64,000 bases of DNA, from NCBI GenBank assembly GCA_013397695.1, contig VYZI01000169.1:57963-121962 (forward strand), read 5' to 3'. Source of the stretch: Centropus unirufus (lineage: Eukaryota > Chordata > Aves > Cuculiformes > Centropidae). This document shows, piece after piece, positions 59,371-64,000 of the stretch (position 1 is the first letter of the stretch; every line of letters begins with the position of its first letter). A program made the position numbers and the translations under genes. Under the pieces are notes generated by a model. The model searched no databases, was not told the origin of the DNA, and worked only from the letters and a program-made list of their open reading frames with translations.

Positions 59371-62300
59371 CTGGAAAAGAGAGAGGGAAGAGGTGAGGGA
59401 TAACCTTGAGGCACCTTCCTTGGTCTGGCACAGGGTCTGCTGCCTGGGGTTTCACCTCTTGCCTAGGTGACCCCATGCAGATGCGAGCTTGGCTGTTGAG
59501 AGCTGACCCTTCCTCAACTGCTCTCGCTGCTTTCCTCTTGTCCCTGCCGCAGTCCTTAGGGAATACATACCTTGTGGACAGTCACTCCCTGCTGCCAATC
59601 CACAGGGGGCAGAATAAGGGTGTGCAGATGAGGAAGTGGAGGACTTGGCTCCAAGAGGTGGGAAAGTCATCTTGCCACTGAGACCAAGGTATCTCCCATC
59701 CCTCAGGGAAGCAGAAAACCTCTCCTTGACCTTTAGTTCCTGGTTTCTCAGTGGCATCAATAAGGCTTTTTGCGGCTGCTCGTTCAACTCAGTTCTTCAG
59801 ACTCCTTTGGGAGGACCAGAGCTGAGCAGAGGGCTTTCCCTGGCACAGTCTGAAACAGTTCCCTGGAAATTGCTCACGAGCAGGTTCCACCGTGCCAGGC
59901 GTGTCCACAAGTGCTGCTGCTGACTCCTCAGGGAAGCATTTGTCCTATCGGTTATAGACCTAATGATTGCTACTATTTCCCCCCCTTTCTCAACGTCTTC
60001 ACAATTCAAAGTTCACATTTTATAGCCAACCAGGCATGCAGGCTTGTTCCTTGCTGCCAGAAAACCACCTGTTAGTGATTTCCAGAGGACGGGGCTCGGA
60101 AATACGTGGTCCACTTTGACTCTGTACTTCAGAAAATACGGGTAAAGCTGCTCCCTGCAGTTAGGAATGCCAATTCCCTTCCCATCCAGGCAAACTTTAG
60201 CTTATTGACAGGGATCACACTGAGAAAGGAGGAAATAAAGTCTTGGTGCCAATGAAATCAAGTTACAAGCCTCCTCCACCCTAATAAGACCTGCACTTGA
60301 ATGGGTTAAATCTGGCTGTGCAAGGTTTCTGTCTAATTATTTGCTCGAACAGGAATATTTGATGTGCGCGTTGCTGATTTTCTCCTAAGGTGTTTCATAA
60401 CCTGGGGGCCACCTCCCAGGAGTTGCACTACAGCTGCCATGCCCAGCAGCGAAAGCTGCTAAGATCATCTCGCGACTCCATAAAGGCTTCAGCATCACTG
60501 AATCTCCCCCAGACGGGAGGCTGGGTACCACACAGTAGCAGAAATGGATATTTATCTTGCCCAGGTAAAAGCTTTTGAGGGAAATCACTGTATTTTAAAG
60601 ATCTTTTACATCTACATCAAACTGACCAAACTGGTTTGGAAGTTTCATTCACCAAAGCTACCAAAAAAAGTGCTGTCCAGTGTTATCTACCCCAGCCAAG
60701 CCTGAGCAGGACCAGGACACTGCCTGCACCACCAAGGTGTGGGAGGAAGGAAACAGTAATTCCCACAGTTGGGCTGGATGCTCTGGAGAGCTTGGATCTT
60801 CCATCCTTAAGGAGCGATTTTTAAAGTCGCCTCCCTTGGTTTCCCCCACACAACTGCTCTGCCCCACGGCCACATCCCAGTGTGGGGGAGCACTGCTCCG
60901 CCAAACAAGCTGAGAGAGTGCGGGTGACGTCTTCTCTGCTGCTCCCCTCTCTGCGTGCCCCAGCAGTCACTCCGGCTGCTGTCAGGTGGGGATGAGCCCT
61001 TACATCCAGGCCTTTGACAACTCCGGGCTGTGGACATTGGTTTCCGACCCTCTGAAGACCCTTCTGGGGTTGCTTCCAAACTTGGGTACAAACCAGCAAG
61101 GTCAAGTGAGAGGAAGCTTGTGCATTTTATGCTTGAATGGGAGGAGGTAGAAGGAACCTCCCCAGAGGTTCTCTTAAGCAAACATTTCCCATGTGTTACT
61201 TTGAATTCATATTTACACCCAAACAATTCTGTTATCTGTTATTGCCAGACTTTCACACCAAAGCTGCAACATTTATACCCTGTGTGTACTTCAGGAACAC
61301 AGTCACTCACCAACGCTGTCCCAGATCCTCTCGTTCAAAGTCAGGATCTGTGGACTTTGGAGGCAACTTACGAAATCTCGAGAAAGTACAGAAAAATGGC
61401 AAGCAACTGCTTTTTGCTCTCCCAGCCCTTCCATGGAAAAATCCTTCCTTGAGATGGAAGCCTTTGGAGACGTGAGACCCAAGACACACACAAAGAAGAG
61501 CTGCATAACCCGGTGGGGGGGGTTGTCCTTATGGGAACGTGCCCGTCCCCAGCTTCACATGGATTCCTTCCAGCCAGGACACAGCACGCAGTGCCCTGTA
61601 TGCTGGTTTTTATCAGGTCTAATACTCAATGCTTCTTACCAAGCCAGATGTTTGCCTCACTCTCCAAGTCAGAAGCCTGGAGACGCTATAAGATGGGGGA
61701 AAAAAAGGTCTTCTGGAAAGACCATCAAGTACAGCTTCTGTTAAGACAATAACATCCCTCTGGGCTCCCTGCTTGATAATCACTAATTGGAGCAAAGCAC
61801 CTCTCCCCTTATCATCTAGACTCTCTCTCTGGTGGTTATCTTATCTCAACAGTGTGTATTAAAATGCATCAGCTATTCCAAAAGTATTATAAAAGTGCGA
61901 TGCCCTGCCTTTGGGATCCACAGAGGACACCCAACAGCATACCATGAGGATACAAATTCATGGGTTGGTTTACAAAGCTACAGTAAGGAGTGAGTTCAGT
62001 TAAAGAACGCAAGAAAGATGTTTAATATTTAAAATACTAAAGCAAGAAGGCAGACTGTACTATTTTTAACCTTTGTAAAGTCAAAAGTTAAAGAGAAAAT
62101 CTGAGTTAAATGACATTTTTTCCTTTGCTTTCCAGGCTGTTTGCATGCAGGATTTGCCCCAGCCTGCTTCTCGCTTGCCATTCATCCCCTCCTTAAAGAA
62201 GTTACACAGCCTTTGCTTAAAATTCCCAAGGATCTGAGCCTCCTAACTGAATTCAATGAATAAGCCTTTCTCTAGAGACAGCTATAAATTAACCCAGCAG

Positions 62301-64000
62301 CCAGTGCACCAGGAATGTCCATTAATCTCCACTAACTCACCAGAAACATCCAGTTCCCAGCAGAGAGGAAGCTACATTTCTCCTTGAAGCCCTGCCACCC
62401 CAAGAGGTCTCCTCCAAGCACCCGTCAGAGCTCTTGCTGCAGCGACAGGGCCGCCTTTCCTCCTCCGCCTCGCCACGAGCTGTGATTCACTGCACTCCTG
62501 AGTCATGGGGGAAGGCCGGTTCAAGAGGCGATGTTCACTCCAGCCCCTGGAAAAATAAAAAAAAACACACCTCTTCAGTGGGTCCATTTACAGCTTGGGG
62601 TGAACGACCTTTCCCAAAGAATGAGCCCCAGGAACTTCCAGCTTATTTGCTCAAGCGCTTGGCACAATCAGTATGAAAAGAGGACGCCGAGTGGAATGAC
62701 ACTCGGTAATTGAGTTGCCCTGAGGTTCAAATAGGATAATGTTCACTCTGGCTCAGTCCTGATTCCACACAGGAAGCACGCCCTGATAAAGCAGATATCA
62801 GCCCTTTTATTTTCAGTGATCCTAAGGCTCTCGGTCCGTCTTACCAGAGCAACCGAGCACAAAGCACCCCTCAGAGATTTTGCCATCCCTGTTTAACAAA
62901 TACCTGCAACAATGGCAAAGTCCATAGACAGCTAAGAGGCTTCACCGCATCCCAAAGCTGATGTGCTCCCTTTTTGTGCCAGCCACAGTGGGAAAGGAGG
63001 ATTCCTCCTCCCTGAACCACCTGGATCCATGGATGGAGCTTGGTACCACAAAGCAATGTCTTAATGATGGGCTTGGAGCCACAGCTAGCGCTGCTGAGCT
63101 TAAGTTTAACTGGAGATGAGCACCGTCTCCTTGTGTTCATCCTGCTCTCGGTGTTTCCCAGCTTGAAATAAAGTGTCTTTGGTGCTGAAAGCGTGTTCCA
63201 GCGGGATTGATCCTTTGAATCCCATCCAGAGCTTTCTCTGGCTGCCCCTGTCAAATTTTACCCGGTGGACACGCACACTCCCCGGGGATGTTTTACTGTT
63301 CAGCCTCAGCCTGGCAGGGATCAGATGGGAGCTTAACAAGAGCTCTTCTTTGCTGGGGAAATCAGTTCAAGCTGGGACAAAGCACCACGCTGTAATTTTT
63401 TTCCATAATTCCTCCTTATTTCAAGCTGGATGAACTAAAAAGCGCCCTCAAACTAGGGAACGCTTTTCTCCATGTTCTTGTGGCACTTCTATCACCAGGT
63501 TGGATGGTTGACAGCCCAACAAGTGGCCTCGCAAGCTACAAACTAAATCCTCTGGCTCACAGTCTTTGAGAAAGGCACAAAGAAACTGCCTGGTCCACAG
63601 AATCATGGAATCATCCAATTCCACGCGGTGTGACCTCTGAGTAGCATTAATGGAAGCATTAAAGAGGCAGCTGTAACTGGAGAAAGGTGGCTGCAAAGCC
63701 CCAGAAGGTCCCATTTCACTCAAGTTCCTACACGGCTGGATTTACGTGTCTATATTTTAATTAGAAAAAACAACCCCACAACATCCCCAATTGCTGCATG
63801 GAGGCTGGGCGTGCTGGTATAAACCACATTTCCCTCAGGTGGAGTTTCTGAAAGCAGGCGGAGGAACCTGACCAGAGACCCCCAAAGCCCTTCTACAGCT
63901 CTTGCGAGCCCAAAGTCCCGCAGGCAGTGAGGAAGCGATGGGCAGCTCCACTCTCCTCTCTAGGGTGGTGTAGGTCAAGGACAAGCCTCAGCCCACCAGC
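59371..64000. other. Upstream flank of the SLC51B-type gene, non-coding
   Basis: The ATG exon begins at an acceptor (59370 on the - strand, after a T/C-rich tract ending TTTTCCAG), so a 5' non-coding exon and the promoter probably lie in this region, but I cannot place them. Open frames of up to 140 codons (such as 61030-61452) show no family resemblance or splice context. A short AGAATCATGGAATCATCC at about 63599 may be a CR1 remnant. MTFMT, the next gene in the human order, is not seen. Confidence 0.5.

Noticed and set aside
61030..61475. 140- and 112-codon frames upstream of the SLC51B-type gene
   Set aside because: No similarity to MTFMT or any known family, no exon-like borders, and ordinary composition.
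62068..62090. AAAGTCAAAAGTTAAAG, considered as a nuclear-receptor (HNF4 or FXR type) site for the SLC51B-type gene
   Set aside because: The half-sites deviate from AGGTCA at several positions, and it is not an inverted repeat with one-base spacing. Its distance from the first coding exon (2.8 kb) gives no support.

Overview
The window looks like part of a bird chromosome. Thirteen CR1 LINE copies or tails are present, most with the avian-type 3' end that finishes in ATTCTATG-like units. Introns are compact, promoters are GC-rich, and the six genes read clearly as vertebrate orthologues. The species cannot be fixed from the sequence. The gene order CLPX, PDCD7, UBAP1L, KBTBD13, RASL12, SLC51B, with these relative strands, is the mirror image of human 15q22.31, so this is a conserved syntenic block. 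There are two assembly gaps, 25303-25523 and 50720-51157.

Layout. 1-1440 is upstream sequence with a CR1. CLPX (+, 1774-20838, 14 coding exons) encodes the mitochondrial unfoldase and has a cluster of four ZNF143/THAP11-type sites just upstream. A CR1 and a 40-bp GC-rich minisatellite lead into PDCD7 (+, 23481-27529, 5 exons), a U11/U12 minor-spliceosome protein. About 4.8 kb with two CR1s separates it from UBAP1L (+, 32297-42590, 5 coding exons), a UBAP1-like ESCRT-I relative. A 279-bp direct duplication brackets the last two UBAP1L exons. KBTBD13 (-, 47028-48410) is one intronless BTB-kelch exon, and a short degraded copy of part of it lies 0.65 kb downstream. RASL12 (+, 51369-54119, 5 coding exons) follows, behind a pyrimidine-rich minisatellite that contains the second gap. 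It ends tail-to-tail with an SLC51B-type gene (-, 55598-59309). 59371-64000 is upstream sequence of that gene, with nothing coding recognised.

The most striking item is the SLC51B-type gene. Its transmembrane helix and flanking motif clearly match the bile-acid transporter beta subunit OSTbeta. Upstream in-frame exons add a signal peptide and a six-cysteine CysR domain of the mannose-receptor type (ricin-B-like beta-trefoil fold). Human SLC51B starts just before the transmembrane segment and lacks this part. All five exons join in phase into one 289-residue reading frame, so the window predicts a lectin-like ectodomain fused to OSTbeta.

The six genes do not form a pathway. They act in mitochondrial protein quality control, minor splicing, ESCRT or ubiquitin sorting, muscle ubiquitination, small-GTPase signalling and membrane transport. 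Exon boundaries were read by eye from splice-site consensus, reading phase and recalled human proteins. No alignment or search was run.
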